Assembly: GCA_947501695.1 (NCBI GenBank)
Contig: CANMWO010000001.1
Coordinates: 1,240,001-1,304,000 of the forward strand
Direction: 5' to 3'
Length of the DNA stretch: 64,000 nt
Source of the DNA: an uncultured Sphingomonadaceae bacterium
GTDB lineage: Bacteria > Pseudomonadota > Alphaproteobacteria > Sphingomonadales > Sphingomonadaceae
Made by a program: the position numbers and the translations under genes. Of the stretch, positions 1 through 8,547 are shown one piece after another (positions within the stretch are counted from its first letter, which is position 1; every line of letters starts with the position of its first letter). The notes beneath the pieces were generated by a model, which was given only the letters and a program-made list of their open reading frames with translations, made no database searches and was not told where the DNA came from.

Positions 1-62
1 TTGGTCGACATGTTTGACGCCGTATCAATTTTTGATATCCAACGCCGCGAAGGAGGCGGTGT

Positions 63-1562
63 TTGGGTGAGGCGGTTGCGGTAAAACTTATGGAAACCGG
101 AACACTAATCTCACTCGCTCTATATTTCGTCGGAATGATCGCCATCGGTTTCTACGCTTGGCGCAAATCAACCGATAGCAGCGAAGGCTATCTACTCGGC
201 GGGCGTAAGCTCAGCCCAGCGGTCGCGGCGCTGTCCGCTGGCGCCTCGGATATGTCGGGCTGGCTGCTGCTTGGCCTGCCCGGAGCCCTTTATGCGGCGG
301 GACTAGTCGAAGTTTGGATCGGAATCGGGCTTTTTGTTGGCGCGCTAGTCAACTGGATCGTTGTTGCGCCCCGCCTGCGCGAACAGACCGAAAAGCTCGG
401 AAACGCCCTCACCATCCCCGAATTTCTCGCTAACCGCTTTCCCGACAAAGCACTGGCGCTTCGAGTTACATCAGCGATCATCATCGTCCTGTTTTTCGCG
501 GTCTATACAGCCGCTGGATTAGTCGGCGGTGGCAAGCTATTCGAGACCAGTTTTGCAGGTTTTTTAGATCAGACAGCGATGAGCGACTATATGCTCGGCA
601 TATGGATCACAGCAGGCGTCGTGCTCGCTTATACAATGGTCGGCGGGTTTCTTGCGGTCAGCCTAACCGATTTTGTTCAAGGCTGCATCATGGTGGTTGC
701 CTTGGTGCTGATGCCCATAGTCGTGTTGACCAATGGCGGCGGGATCAGTGCGGTCTCGACACAGCTTACCGCGATTGATCCCAGTTACTTGAGCCTGACC
801 GCAGGACTGTCCCTTGTCGGCTTCCTTTCCGCCGTAACCTGGGGACTAGGCTATTTTGGGCAGCCGCATATCATTGTCCGGTTTATGGCAATCCGGTCGG
901 TTGCCGAAGTACCCAAGGCGCGTAATATCGGAATGAGTTGGATGGGCGTGGCACTGCTTGGCGCGATTGGCGTCGGCATCACAGGCCGCGCCTATGTCGA
1001 GATGAACGGATTGGTTCTGGATGATCCCGAAACCATCTTCATTCTGCTCGCCAACACCTTGTTTCACCCGTTGATCACCGGCTTCCTCCTCGCCGCCCTA
1101 CTAGCAGCGATCATGAGCACGATCAGCTCGCAATTACTGGTATCGTCCAGCTCCTTGACCGAGGATTTCTATCGGCTGTTTCTGCGTAAACAGGCCAGCG
1201 AGAGGGAAACGGTCAATATCGGACGTCTTTTTGTGGCGCTCGTCGCATTGCTCGCGATTGTGATCGCAAGTGATCCCGATAGTCAGGTTCTTGGGTTGGT
1301 GAGTAATGCTTGGGCTGGATTTGGTGCTGCGTTCGGGCCATTGATATTGCTATCGCTGACATGGAAACGGATGACCGGCGCGGGCGCAGTTGCAGGACTG
1401 GTGACTGGGGCCACCGTGGTAATCGTCTGGATTGCGCTGGGCTGGAACGCCGCGGTTATGGGCGGACCGGGTGTTTACGAGATTATACCGGGATTTGTGA
1501 TGGCAATCGTAGCTATTGTTGCTGTTAGCAAACTCTCAAATCGTCAGACAGTTAGTGCTTAA
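63..1562 (+). CDS. putP: Sodium/proline symporter PutP
   Basis: Inner-membrane Na+/proline symporter of the sodium:solute symporter family. About 499 residues and a dozen hydrophobic segments, the usual size for PutP. The stretch SAGASDMSGWLLLGLPGA near residues 58-75 is the PutP hallmark around the Na+ and proline site (Asp55/Ser57 region of the E. coli protein), and MSTISSQLLVSSSSLTEDF near residue 352 corresponds to the second Na+-site helix. The start is a TTG at 63 because AGGAGG at 51-56 lies six bases upstream; the first ATG is at 90 and has no comparable ribosome site. No putA is adjacent, so the link to proline breakdown is from family knowledge only. Confidence 0.9.
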   Translation: MGEAVAVKLMETGTLISLALYFVGMIAIGFYAWRKSTDSSEGYLLGGRKLSPAVAALSAGASDMSGWLLLGLPGALYAAGLVEVWIGIGLFVGALVNWIVVAPRLREQTEKLGNALTIPEFLANRFPDKALALRVTSAIIIVLFFAVYTAAGLVGGGKLFETSFAGFLDQTAMSDYMLGIWITAGVVLAYTMVGGFLAVSLTDFVQGCIMVVALVLMPIVVLTNGGGISAVSTQLTAIDPSYLSLTAGLSLVGFLSAVTWGLGYFGQPHIIVRFMAIRSVAEVPKARNIGMSWMGVALLGAIGVGITGRAYVEMNGLVLDDPETIFILLANTLFHPLITGFLLAALLAAIMSTISSQLLVSSSSLTEDFYRLFLRKQASERETVNIGRLFVALVALLAIVIASDPDSQVLGLVSNAWAGFGAAFGPLILLSLTWKRMTGAGAVAGLVTGATVVIVWIALGWNAAVMGGPGVYEIIPGFVMAIVAIVAVSKLSNRQTVSA

Positions 1563-1623
1563 ACGCCCTGAGATTTTCTAATTAGATATCATCGCTATCA
1601 CAGGGAAAACTCGCGCTGAAAAG

Positions 1624-2163
1624 CTATTTCCATTTAACCAGTTTCAGTCCGGTCAACATCCCGTTAGCTTCTCTGGCTTCCCGAATTTCGGTAAAGTCAG
1701 GCTTGCCTTGCAGGGCCCCCATGTTGATTTTCATATCGAGAAGAGCAATTTCTCCTTCAGCCAGATTTAGCTCATGCGAAACCGCAGCGGATTTACTGCC
1801 GCTCGACATTTGCGCTGTGACTTCATGTGCGCCCGGCTCAACTTCTGCCATCAAGAAATATTTGCTGCGTATCTGGCTGTTAAACTGATCACCGATGGTG
1901 ATGTTCATGCCCTGTTGCCCCGCAACAAAACCCTTACGCATCACATAAATGCGGGCTTTCCCGGTTGCAGGGATCATTTTCATGGCGTCAGCCGTTTCCG
2001 CTGGATCAGCCTTTTCGCCTGACTTATTGCGCATCAGAACCACAACCACAAAGATAGCCAGCGGGATCAACAGCCAAGCAAAACCGGAAAATTGCAAACC
2101 CAAAAACAAGCCGATGATAATAGCGCCGGCGAAAATTGCGATATTTAGCGGTGTCATTTTCAT
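1624..2163 (-). CDS. Membrane-anchored DUF2846-like protein
   Basis: 179 residues. Two hydrophobic helices fill residues 5-45, followed by a soluble domain from about residue 65. The soluble part opens with GKARIYVMRKGF and continues with alternating strands, which resembles the DUF2846 beta-sandwich domain usually found on small lipoproteins; here it is tethered by helices instead of a lipid. The ATG at 2163 has GGGGA about eight bases upstream. It is transcribed alone, convergent with the proline symporter and 46 bases from the ABC-F gene. Function unknown; the domain match is by eye and moderate. Confidence 0.7.
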   Translation of the reverse strand: MKMTPLNIAIFAGAIIIGLFLGLQFSGFAWLLIPLAIFVVVVLMRNKSGEKADPAETADAMKMIPATGKARIYVMRKGFVAGQQGMNITIGDQFNSQIRSKYFLMAEVEPGAHEVTAQMSSGSKSAAVSHELNLAEGEIALLDMKINMGALQGKPDFTEIREAREANGMLTGLKLVKWK

Positions 2164-2209
2164 GGTCTAGATCCCCGATTCCGATAGTTTCATTATATTC
2201 TATAGCAAC

Positions 2210-3889
2210 TTAACGAGTCAGTTTCTTATAAGCAACACGGGTTGGCCGATCCGCTGCATCGCCAAGGCGGCGGCGCTTGTCTTCCTCATAGCTTTCGAAA
2301 TTGCCTTCAAACCACTCGACATGGCTATCGCCTTCAAAAGCCAAAATATGGGTTGCGAGCCGATCAAGGAAAAAGCGGTCATGCGAGATGACCACGGCGC
2401 AACCAGCGAAGCTTTCCAGCGCATCTTCCAGCGCACGCAGCGTTTCGACGTCAAGATCATTGGTGGGCTCATCGAGCAGCAAGACATTGCCGCCTTCTTT
2501 GAGCATTTTGGCAAGGTGGACGCGGTTGCGTTCACCGCCAGATAGCTGACCGACTTTCTTCTGTTGATCTGTACCCTTGAAGTTAAAGGCTCCGACATAG
2601 GCCCGGGTCTGCACTTCGTTTTTGCCGAAAGTGAAGAAATCATGGCCACCGGAAATTTCTTCCCAGATATTTTTCGAAGCATCGAGCGTGTCACGGCTTT
2701 GATCGACATAGCCAAGTTTCACCGTTTCGCCGAGTTCAAGAGAACCACTATCGGGCGTTTCCTGCCCCGTGATGATCCGGAACAGCGTTGTCTTACCCGC
2801 GCCATTGGGGCCGATAATGCCGACAATACCACCAGGTGGCAGTGAAAATTCGAGATTTTCGAACAGCAGCTTGTCACCATAGGCTTTCGTCAGACCCTTG
2901 GCTTCGATAACCTTGGAACCCAAGCGTTCCGGCGTCTGGATCAAAATCTGCGCCTTGCCCATTTGACGGGTTTCCTGCGCGGCCACCAGATCATCAAAGG
3001 ACTTTATACGCGCTTTGGATTTGGTTTGCCGTGCCTTAGGCGACTGACGCATCCATTGTAGCTCGCTCTCAATAGCTTTCTGGCGGCTTTTGTCTTCACG
3101 CTCTTCTTGGGCCATCCGCTTGGCTTTCGCGTCAAGCCAGTTAGAATAATTGCCTTCAAACGGTAATCCCCTGCCCCGGTCAATCTCAAGCACCCAGTTC
3201 ACTACGTTATCTAGGAAATAACGATCATGGGTGACAAGAATGACGTTTCCGGCATAATCGATCAAATGCTTTTCCAGCCAAGCGACGCTTTCTGCATCAA
3301 GGTGGTTGGTTGGCTCATCAAGCATTAAAATTTCAGGCTTGTCGAGCAACAAGCGGCACAGAGCGACCCGGCGCTTCTCACCACCGGAAAGATCGGTTAC
3401 CGGACTATCACCAGGGGGACAGCGCAACGCTTCCATCGCGATTTCCAACTGGTTGTCGAGCGTCCAGCCGTCCACTGCATCGATTTTTTCTTGTAGCGTA
3501 CCCATTTCTTCCATCAGCGCATCGAAATCGGCGTCTTCTGGCGGATCACCCATAATGGTCGATATCTCATTAAAACGCTCGACCAAATCAGCCACCGGAC
3601 GCACGCCGTCCATGACATTTTCTTTGACCGTCTTGGTTTCATCAAGATCGGGTTCCTGAGCAAGATAACCCACTCGAATATTCTCGCCTGCCCAGGCTTC
3701 ACCCTGAAATTCGTCGTCCTGACCCGCCATGATTTTCATAAGAGTGGATTTACCAGCACCGTTTTTACCGATGATGGCAATTTTTGTACCCGGTAGGAAT
3801 TGCAGGTGAATATTGTCGAGAACCGGCTTTGGTGCTCCGGGGAAGGTCTTGGTTAGACCTTTCATGACATAGCTATATTGGACGGCCAT
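2210..3889 (-). CDS. ettA: Energy-dependent translational throttle protein EttA (ABC-F ATPase)
   Basis: Cytosolic ABC-F ATPase that binds the ribosomal E site and gates entry into elongation according to ATP/ADP ratio. Two ATPase cassettes: Walker A GKNGAGKSTLMKI then LSGGEKRRVALCRLL and LMLDEPTNHLDAES; second GPNGAGKTTLFRI, LSGGERNRVHLAKML and LLLDEPTNDLDVET, separated by the charged arm/linker with the RQTKSKARI stretch. About 559 residues from the ATG at 3889, the normal EttA length. A TTG 14 codons upstream would also read, but AAAGGA sits nine bases before 3889 and family members begin at this point (MAVQYSY). Confidence 0.93.
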   Translation of the reverse strand: MAVQYSYVMKGLTKTFPGAPKPVLDNIHLQFLPGTKIAIIGKNGAGKSTLMKIMAGQDDEFQGEAWAGENIRVGYLAQEPDLDETKTVKENVMDGVRPVADLVERFNEISTIMGDPPEDADFDALMEEMGTLQEKIDAVDGWTLDNQLEIAMEALRCPPGDSPVTDLSGGEKRRVALCRLLLDKPEILMLDEPTNHLDAESVAWLEKHLIDYAGNVILVTHDRYFLDNVVNWVLEIDRGRGLPFEGNYSNWLDAKAKRMAQEEREDKSRQKAIESELQWMRQSPKARQTKSKARIKSFDDLVAAQETRQMGKAQILIQTPERLGSKVIEAKGLTKAYGDKLLFENLEFSLPPGGIVGIIGPNGAGKTTLFRIITGQETPDSGSLELGETVKLGYVDQSRDTLDASKNIWEEISGGHDFFTFGKNEVQTRAYVGAFNFKGTDQQKKVGQLSGGERNRVHLAKMLKEGGNVLLLDEPTNDLDVETLRALEDALESFAGCAVVISHDRFFLDRLATHILAFEGDSHVEWFEGNFESYEEDKRRRLGDAADRPTRVAYKKLTR

Positions 3890-4003
3890 CTGGCGGTATC
3901 CTTTGACTTCAATGTGGTTAGATTTGAGCATCGCCTAGCGAAATGAACGCCAACTCGCAAGAGAGCATTGGCAAACGGCAAAAGGCAAGTTAGGCAGTCG
4001 TCT

Positions 4004-5380
4004 ATGATAAAAACTTCTTCTATGCTCGTCAGCGTATCAGCGCTTCTTTTCTCAACAGGTGCTTTTGCGGATTCTCATGATCCAGCTACCATCCAGGCCA
4101 AGGCGCTGAAAGATAGTCTCGCCTATGAAATAACCGAAGGACTGACGACAGAAGTTGGGCCGCGGCAGGCTGGAACAGAAGCTGAAGCCCGTGCCCGTGA
4201 CTGGTCGGTTAAAAAGCTGAAAGCTCTGGGTTTCCAGAACGTCCGCAACGAACCATTCATGATGCCAACCTGGGTCCGTGGCGCAGAAACTGCTGAAGTG
4301 ACAAGCCCCTATCCTCAAAAATTTCATGTGGCAGCTTTGGGCAACAGCGCGAGCACTGGTGAGGCCGGGATCGAAGCAGAAGTTGCTTATTTCGACTCCC
4401 TCGCTGCCATGCAAGCGGTGCCAGACGGCAGCCTAACTGGTAAGATCGCGTTTGTGACTCATGACATGCATCGTACTCAGGATGGGTCAGGCTATGGCGC
4501 TTTTGGTCCTGTCCGCTGGATCGGCCCCAATGTTGCCTCAAAGAAAGGCGCGGCGGCTTATGTGATCAAGTCCATTGGCACAGATTATCACCGCAACCCG
4601 CACACCGGAAACACGAATTTCGCTGAAGGTGTGAAACCAATACCTGCTGGCGCGCTGTCGCTTCCTGATGCGGACAATCTTGAACGGATGATCAAACTCG
4701 GCAAACCTGTTACGATGAAACTGGTCATGACACCGCAGAATATCGGCCAGCAAGAATCGGGTAACGTCATTGCGGAAGTAACTGGGCGTGAGCCGTCCAA
4801 GGGCATGATCCTGATCGCTTGTCATCTCGACAGCTGGGATCTCTCAACCGGGGCATTCGACGACGCCGCAGGGTGCGGCATTGTGACTGCCGCGGCTAAA
4901 CATATCATGGATCATGGCAAACCCTTGCGTACGATCAGAATCTTATGGGCAGGAGCAGAAGAAGTCGGCCTTTGGGGTGGCAAAGCTTATGCAAAAGCGC
5001 ATACCGGCAGCAACCACGCCATAGCGATGGAATCAGATTTCGGTGCCGACAATGTCTGGCGCGTTGAGTTTAACTTGCCAGACGGTGCCGAAAACGTAAA
5101 AAAACAGATCTCACAAGCGCTGTTGCCGCTGGGCATAGGTGCTAACGGTCCTCCGGCAACTGGCGGGGCCGATGTACGCGATATTATCGCTAGCAACAAT
5201 CTCGCGGTGATTGACCTTCAGCAAGATGGTTCGCGCTACTTCGATCTCCATCACACGCCGGATGATACCTTGGATAAAGTTGATCCAAAACAAGTGCGTC
5301 AAAATGTCGCGGCGTGGAGCACGGTATTATCGATTATTGCCAATAGCGAAGTCGATTTCACCATGCCGGCCAAAGAATAG
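4004..5380 (+). CDS. Secreted M28-family zinc aminopeptidase/carboxypeptidase
   Basis: About 458 residues with a signal peptide (MIKTSSMLVSVSALLFSTG, cleavage after AFA). It is an M28 peptidase with a PA-like insert between about residues 90 and 260, resembling plasma glutamate carboxypeptidase (carboxypeptidase Q). The co-catalytic zinc ligands are visible: His near 274 in CHLDSWD, bridging Asp near 286 in FDDAAG, catalytic Glu pair near 319-320 in GAEEVG, Asp near 345 in ESDFG and His near 416 in DLHHTPDD. Likely periplasmic peptide hydrolysis; substrate unknown. ATG 4004 is chosen over a TTG at 3968 because it starts directly with the signal peptide. A small lipoprotein gene follows after three bases. 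Confidence 0.85.
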   Translation: MIKTSSMLVSVSALLFSTGAFADSHDPATIQAKALKDSLAYEITEGLTTEVGPRQAGTEAEARARDWSVKKLKALGFQNVRNEPFMMPTWVRGAETAEVTSPYPQKFHVAALGNSASTGEAGIEAEVAYFDSLAAMQAVPDGSLTGKIAFVTHDMHRTQDGSGYGAFGPVRWIGPNVASKKGAAAYVIKSIGTDYHRNPHTGNTNFAEGVKPIPAGALSLPDADNLERMIKLGKPVTMKLVMTPQNIGQQESGNVIAEVTGREPSKGMILIACHLDSWDLSTGAFDDAAGCGIVTAAAKHIMDHGKPLRTIRILWAGAEEVGLWGGKAYAKAHTGSNHAIAMESDFGADNVWRVEFNLPDGAENVKKQISQALLPLGIGANGPPATGGADVRDIIASNNLAVIDLQQDGSRYFDLHHTPDDTLDKVDPKQVRQNVAAWSTVLSIIANSEVDFTMPAKE

Positions 5381-5383
5381 CCC

Positions 5384-5626
5384 ATGCGCGCTACTGGCCT
5401 CCTAGCGCTTAGCGTCCTTGTTCTTAGTGCGTGCTCTGACGCACCATTGGAAGATCAAGGTGAGGAAGAAGTTGCTGCGATCGAAAAACAGATAGAAGGC
5501 GATGCTAAATCGCTGGAAGCGGCGGCTGATGAGGCTGTCAAAGAATTGAAATCAGAAATTGAGACTGATCTATCGGCCGATGGAGTAGCAAGCTCGGAAA
5601 TATCCTCTACTCAAAATAGTCAATAA
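5384..5626 (+). CDS. Small acidic lipoprotein
   Basis: 80 residues. A lipoprotein signal with lipobox LSAC puts the lipidated cysteine at residue 17; Asp at position +3 after Cys-Ser suggests no clear simple retention rule. The mature part is strongly acidic and predicted helical (EEEVAAIEKQIEGDAKSLEA), like a short coiled coil. It begins three bases after the M28 peptidase stop, so the two are probably cotranscribed and translationally coupled. No family recognised; a role beside the periplasmic peptidase is inferred from position only. Confidence 0.7.
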   Translation: MRATGLLALSVLVLSACSDAPLEDQGEEEVAAIEKQIEGDAKSLEAAADEAVKELKSEIETDLSADGVASSEISSTQNSQ

Positions 5627-5798
5627 AGCATGCTTGCCTAACCACGCCATAAGACTCCATGACATGGTTAAAAAATTGCTCTCTTCATTAACTATATCTC
5701 GCTATCTCAGTTTAGCGCCCATCTACTATGTTGCTTATACCGGCCATAAACCGGTGCCAGTTGCTGACCCTCTTTTCAGCAATTTGTGGAGAGCAATT

Positions 5799-6098
5799 AT
5801 GATTTACGGCGATTCGATGCATATCGATGCACAGGTTAAACAAAGCAATTCCGGCACCATCCCGTGCGTGGTAACAACGATTTCTGATACAATTATCAAA
5901 ATCGAATGTGCAGCGCAGCTGAATCCCGATATCGCGCTTACGTTAAAAATCCCGAGTATGAATATTTTAACTGCCAATCTGCTTTGGAAAAAAAATGACG
6001 AATATGGATGTCAAATCGATTATACATTCCATCCGGCTGTTATCAAAAGCATGATGGAACGACTTGATCGCAAACGGCTTGTCGCACAGGCTTGTTAA
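5799..6098 (+). CDS. PilZ-like domain protein
   Basis: About 99 residues. The order of elements, TTISDTIIKIECAAQL, then a strand pair ending in ANLLWKKNDEYGCQIDY, follows the PilZ beta-barrel pattern (hydrophobic strand, then W...yGv.F). The RxxxR c-di-GMP switch expected at the front is not visible, so it may not bind c-di-GMP. ATG 5799 is preferred: GGAGAG lies six bases upstream, whereas the open frame extending back to 5634 codes an unlikely leader. An EAL phosphodiesterase is encoded 4 kb downstream, which makes a c-di-GMP link possible but unproven. Confidence 0.55.
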   Translation: MIYGDSMHIDAQVKQSNSGTIPCVVTTISDTIIKIECAAQLNPDIALTLKIPSMNILTANLLWKKNDEYGCQIDYTFHPAVIKSMMERLDRKRLVAQAC

Positions 6099-6114
6099 AA
6101 AAAGTTTCGATATA

Positions 6115-6231
6115 CTAGCGATCTCTGCGTCGCCTAGCTTTCCGTTCCTTTCGGAAAATTGCGATGCCTACGATCAAAATAACAGCCATAACCGCTATCA
6201 TCACATAGCCAATCATGTGATTCATCGACAT
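6115..6231 (-). CDS. 38-residue single-pass membrane protein
   Basis: A short gene, ATG at 6231 to TAG at 6115. The product starts MSMNHMIGYVMIAVMAVI, has one hydrophobic helix over residues 7-26 and ends in a very basic tail (RKERKARRRRDR), an N-out/C-in topology by the positive-inside rule. Its start has an excellent ribosome site, GGAGG eight bases upstream at about 6240-6244, which is the main reason to believe it. It runs convergent to the PilZ-like gene with 16 bases between the stops. No family recognised. Confidence 0.6.
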   Translation of the reverse strand: MSMNHMIGYVMIAVMAVILIVGIAIFRKERKARRRRDR

Positions 6232-6682
6232 TCTTAGCCTCCAAAGTGGCCCCCACACCTATTTACATCCAAAATGGATATAGTCACATGCAAAATTGAT
6301 ATAAGTACCAGAATGGTTTTGTTAACAATTAGCGGGCGTGTTTTGTGCAATCTATGAAGTCCAAGGACGAGCGGGATATCATGACCCGGATAGAACCAAT
6401 ATAAACGGTTACAAAAACGCGAGCCCCCTCCAGGTAACCGAAACAGAAATCTCAAAAGCATCCACCCAGCGCCTAGACAAATCTATTACGAATAGCTGCT
6501 GGTACTCTCCATCTCGAATGAAACGATTTTCCAACACCAAACAAATTTCTGGCTACATCAAACTCTTGACGATTTCCGATTTGTTTAAACTGTATTTCTA
6601 CATTGGTGGCAACTGTATCTAGGTCCAAACCCATTGAACTGGAAGCAAGTCGGGCATTCAGATTCACAGATTTGTTACTGTT
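6232..6682. other. 451-base gap without a convincing gene
   Basis: Open frames here are short, lack ribosome sites and do not resemble known proteins. The left end is the upstream region of the 38-residue membrane protein and carries a pair of direct repeats at 6270-6306. The right end is the 3' flank of the TPS transporter gene, which stops at 6683. A minus-strand frame at 6473-6667 lies directly downstream of the transporter but shows no recognisable domain. Composition is more AT-rich than the flanking genes. Confidence 0.6.
6270..6306. promoter_or_regulatory. Paired direct repeat upstream of the small membrane protein
   Basis: Two near-identical copies of CAAAATnGATATA begin at 6270 and 6291, a spacing of 21 bases or two helical turns on one DNA face. 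They lie 40-75 bases upstream of the ATG at 6231, where a transcription-factor operator would be expected. The regulator is unknown. Confidence 0.35.
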
Positions 6683-8413
6683 CTAGAAGTTCAAGCCGAC
6701 TTTGACGTTCATATGCGGGTTTTTGTTATCGCTGTTACTACGATCGCGATTGACTGGTAGCGCCGCTTCCAGTTCGAAATCAAATGGTCCAACGGCTCCG
6801 CGTACGCCGGGACCGGCGGAAATTAGTGTGCCTTCGCTGCTATCGCTGGCTAGATCGTTGACATAGCCCATGTCGGCGAACACGTAGATTTGTAGTCTCT
6901 TCAGCCAGGATAACTGCGACTTTACGTTATATCGCAATTCAGCGAGACTATAGAAGCCTTCGTCGCCTGACAGTTCACTGAAATCATAACCGCGCACGCG
7001 ATAGGCACCGCCGATGCTTAGTTCCTGCGCAGCGAGCAAGGGGCGGTTGGCGATTTGGCCGCGAGCGGCAAGATATATACTAAGGTTTTTGGTTAATCCG
7101 GTTCTGAAATCTGCCCAATATTCTCCTTTGGTGAACACACCATCTCCATCGCGTCGTGATGCCAATGGATTACCCAATCGGGTAGCGTCGAAAATGTCGA
7201 ACCCCTGAACAATGGAGGCACCGGCCCGCACCCTGCCACCGGCAAACGGAAATTCACCCCGAACGCCCAATGATACCGTGACTTCTGTGTCTTCGCGGAT
7301 CAGGGCGTTCATATCGTCGCGGTTGATCGACAGATAAGCGGCTTCTGTCTCGATCCACAGGCTGCCGGACGTAGCCCGGACTAGAGGATAGCTGGCAAAT
7401 AGCGCAATGTAACGGCTTTCTCCGGAAATATCGGAGCCCCCAGCATTGCCGCCTGGTGCGGTGTCACCCACTGAACCGGCAATGCCTGCCTTTAGCCCAT
7501 TTGTGCCGAGAGCAGCTTCGTAATAGCCGCTGACAGAGAGTATCTCTTTAGGTTCAATTGGATTGGTTCGTATGGCCACACCCAGGGCATCTGAATCATG
7601 GATTGCCGCCCGCAGATCGCCGGAGAGTCGTGCCCTTACCGGGCCAAAACTATCGCTTCCGTAATTATCGGCCTGTATACGCACACGATTACCACGTTCA
7701 CGAACCGTGACTTGCAGGATATTGAGACCGTCTTCTTGCAGGAAATCTGTAGACCGCACGCGGATGTCGGGAATATCCCCGGCCAGCAGTAACTTACGTT
7801 CAATCTCTGGCTTGTGAGCGACTTTGCCTTCTAGCGAAGACAGCATTTTTCGCAAATGCTGATTGTCCGAGCCAATAATCCGTACCGCATCAACCATGCC
7901 TTCGATCAGTTTGATTTCCAGCACACCCATTTGCACCGACTGTTCGGGTACGTAGGCCGAGGCGAATATATAGCCTTCTTCCCGAGCAATATCAGCTATT
8001 TGCTGGGTCAACGAGGCAAGGTCATCTTCGGTTGCCTCTTGACCGATGAAGGCTTCAACGACAGATGAAAAGACTTCGATATCGAGCGCATTGGTTCCCA
8101 CAACACCGATAGCGCCGATCCGAAAATTCGCCGATTTCTCATTGACCAGCTGTGTCTCATCAGGCGCCTGAAGTTGAGGAGCTGCAAAATCGGGGATCTC
8201 TGATGGTTGCCTAATTGGACGAGATACCGAGCGTTCCGAAACATCGGGCTCTGGAAACCCGACTGTCCACACACCAGCTTCTAAAGCCGCCATTTGGCTG
8301 TCTTGCGCCATAGCAACCTGCTGCCCCAATGCAGGAACAGACAATATTAAAAAGAGAAAAGCTGATCTAATACGCGACAAACTAGCACCAATATCCATAA
8401 ATTTGGTCGGCAT
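6683..8413 (-). CDS. Two-partner secretion outer-membrane transporter (ShlB/FhaC/HecB, TpsB)
   Basis: 576 residues: N-terminal signal region (residues 1-37), a linker, POTRA-type periplasmic domain at about 95-170 with the second half to 230, then a 16-strand barrel to a C-terminal Phe (NVKVGLNF). The VRGY motif of the L6 pore loop is present in GGAYRVRGYDFSEL near residue 475. TpsB proteins export a large TpsA exoprotein across the outer membrane. No TpsA with a TPS domain is adjacent. The gene diverges from a FecR-domain protein with an acidic repeat and a CHASE2-EAL gene, which may be its functional partners. ATG choice (8413 or 8398) is not settled by a ribosome site. Confidence 0.87.
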   Translation of the reverse strand: MPTKFMDIGASLSRIRSAFLFLILSVPALGQQVAMAQDSQMAALEAGVWTVGFPEPDVSERSVSRPIRQPSEIPDFAAPQLQAPDETQLVNEKSANFRIGAIGVVGTNALDIEVFSSVVEAFIGQEATEDDLASLTQQIADIAREEGYIFASAYVPEQSVQMGVLEIKLIEGMVDAVRIIGSDNQHLRKMLSSLEGKVAHKPEIERKLLLAGDIPDIRVRSTDFLQEDGLNILQVTVRERGNRVRIQADNYGSDSFGPVRARLSGDLRAAIHDSDALGVAIRTNPIEPKEILSVSGYYEAALGTNGLKAGIAGSVGDTAPGGNAGGSDISGESRYIALFASYPLVRATSGSLWIETEAAYLSINRDDMNALIREDTEVTVSLGVRGEFPFAGGRVRAGASIVQGFDIFDATRLGNPLASRRDGDGVFTKGEYWADFRTGLTKNLSIYLAARGQIANRPLLAAQELSIGGAYRVRGYDFSELSGDEGFYSLAELRYNVKSQLSWLKRLQIYVFADMGYVNDLASDSSEGTLISAGPGVRGAVGPFDFELEAALPVNRDRSNSDNKNPHMNVKVGLNF

Positions 8414-8547
8414 AATGACATAGCTGGATGGTGTTAAATGTTGGTTATCAACGGTGGGAATTAATTTTTTTTTAACTAGCTACGTTTTTCTTATCTTCAA
8501 AATCGTCTCCTAAACAGCAAGGCTCATTTTAGTGAAAAGTTGTTGTT
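8414..8547. promoter_or_regulatory. Divergent promoter region, TPS transporter / FecR-repeat protein
   Basis: 134 bases between two divergent starts, AT-rich with a T9 run near 8465-8474. Both genes must be transcribed from here. No box could be assigned with confidence; shared control of the pair is inferred from the arrangement. Confidence 0.4.

Noticed and set aside
1-84. End of an upstream gene before putP
   Set aside because: Two frames are open to stops near 70 and 84 and cannot be told apart; the fragment is too short to name.
6338-6622. Plus-strand frame in the gap after the PilZ-like gene
   Set aside because: No ribosome site, no domain, composition unlike neighbours.
6473-6667. 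Minus-strand frame just after the TPS transporter
   Set aside because: Considered as a TPS partner fragment; too short and no TPS or adhesin features.
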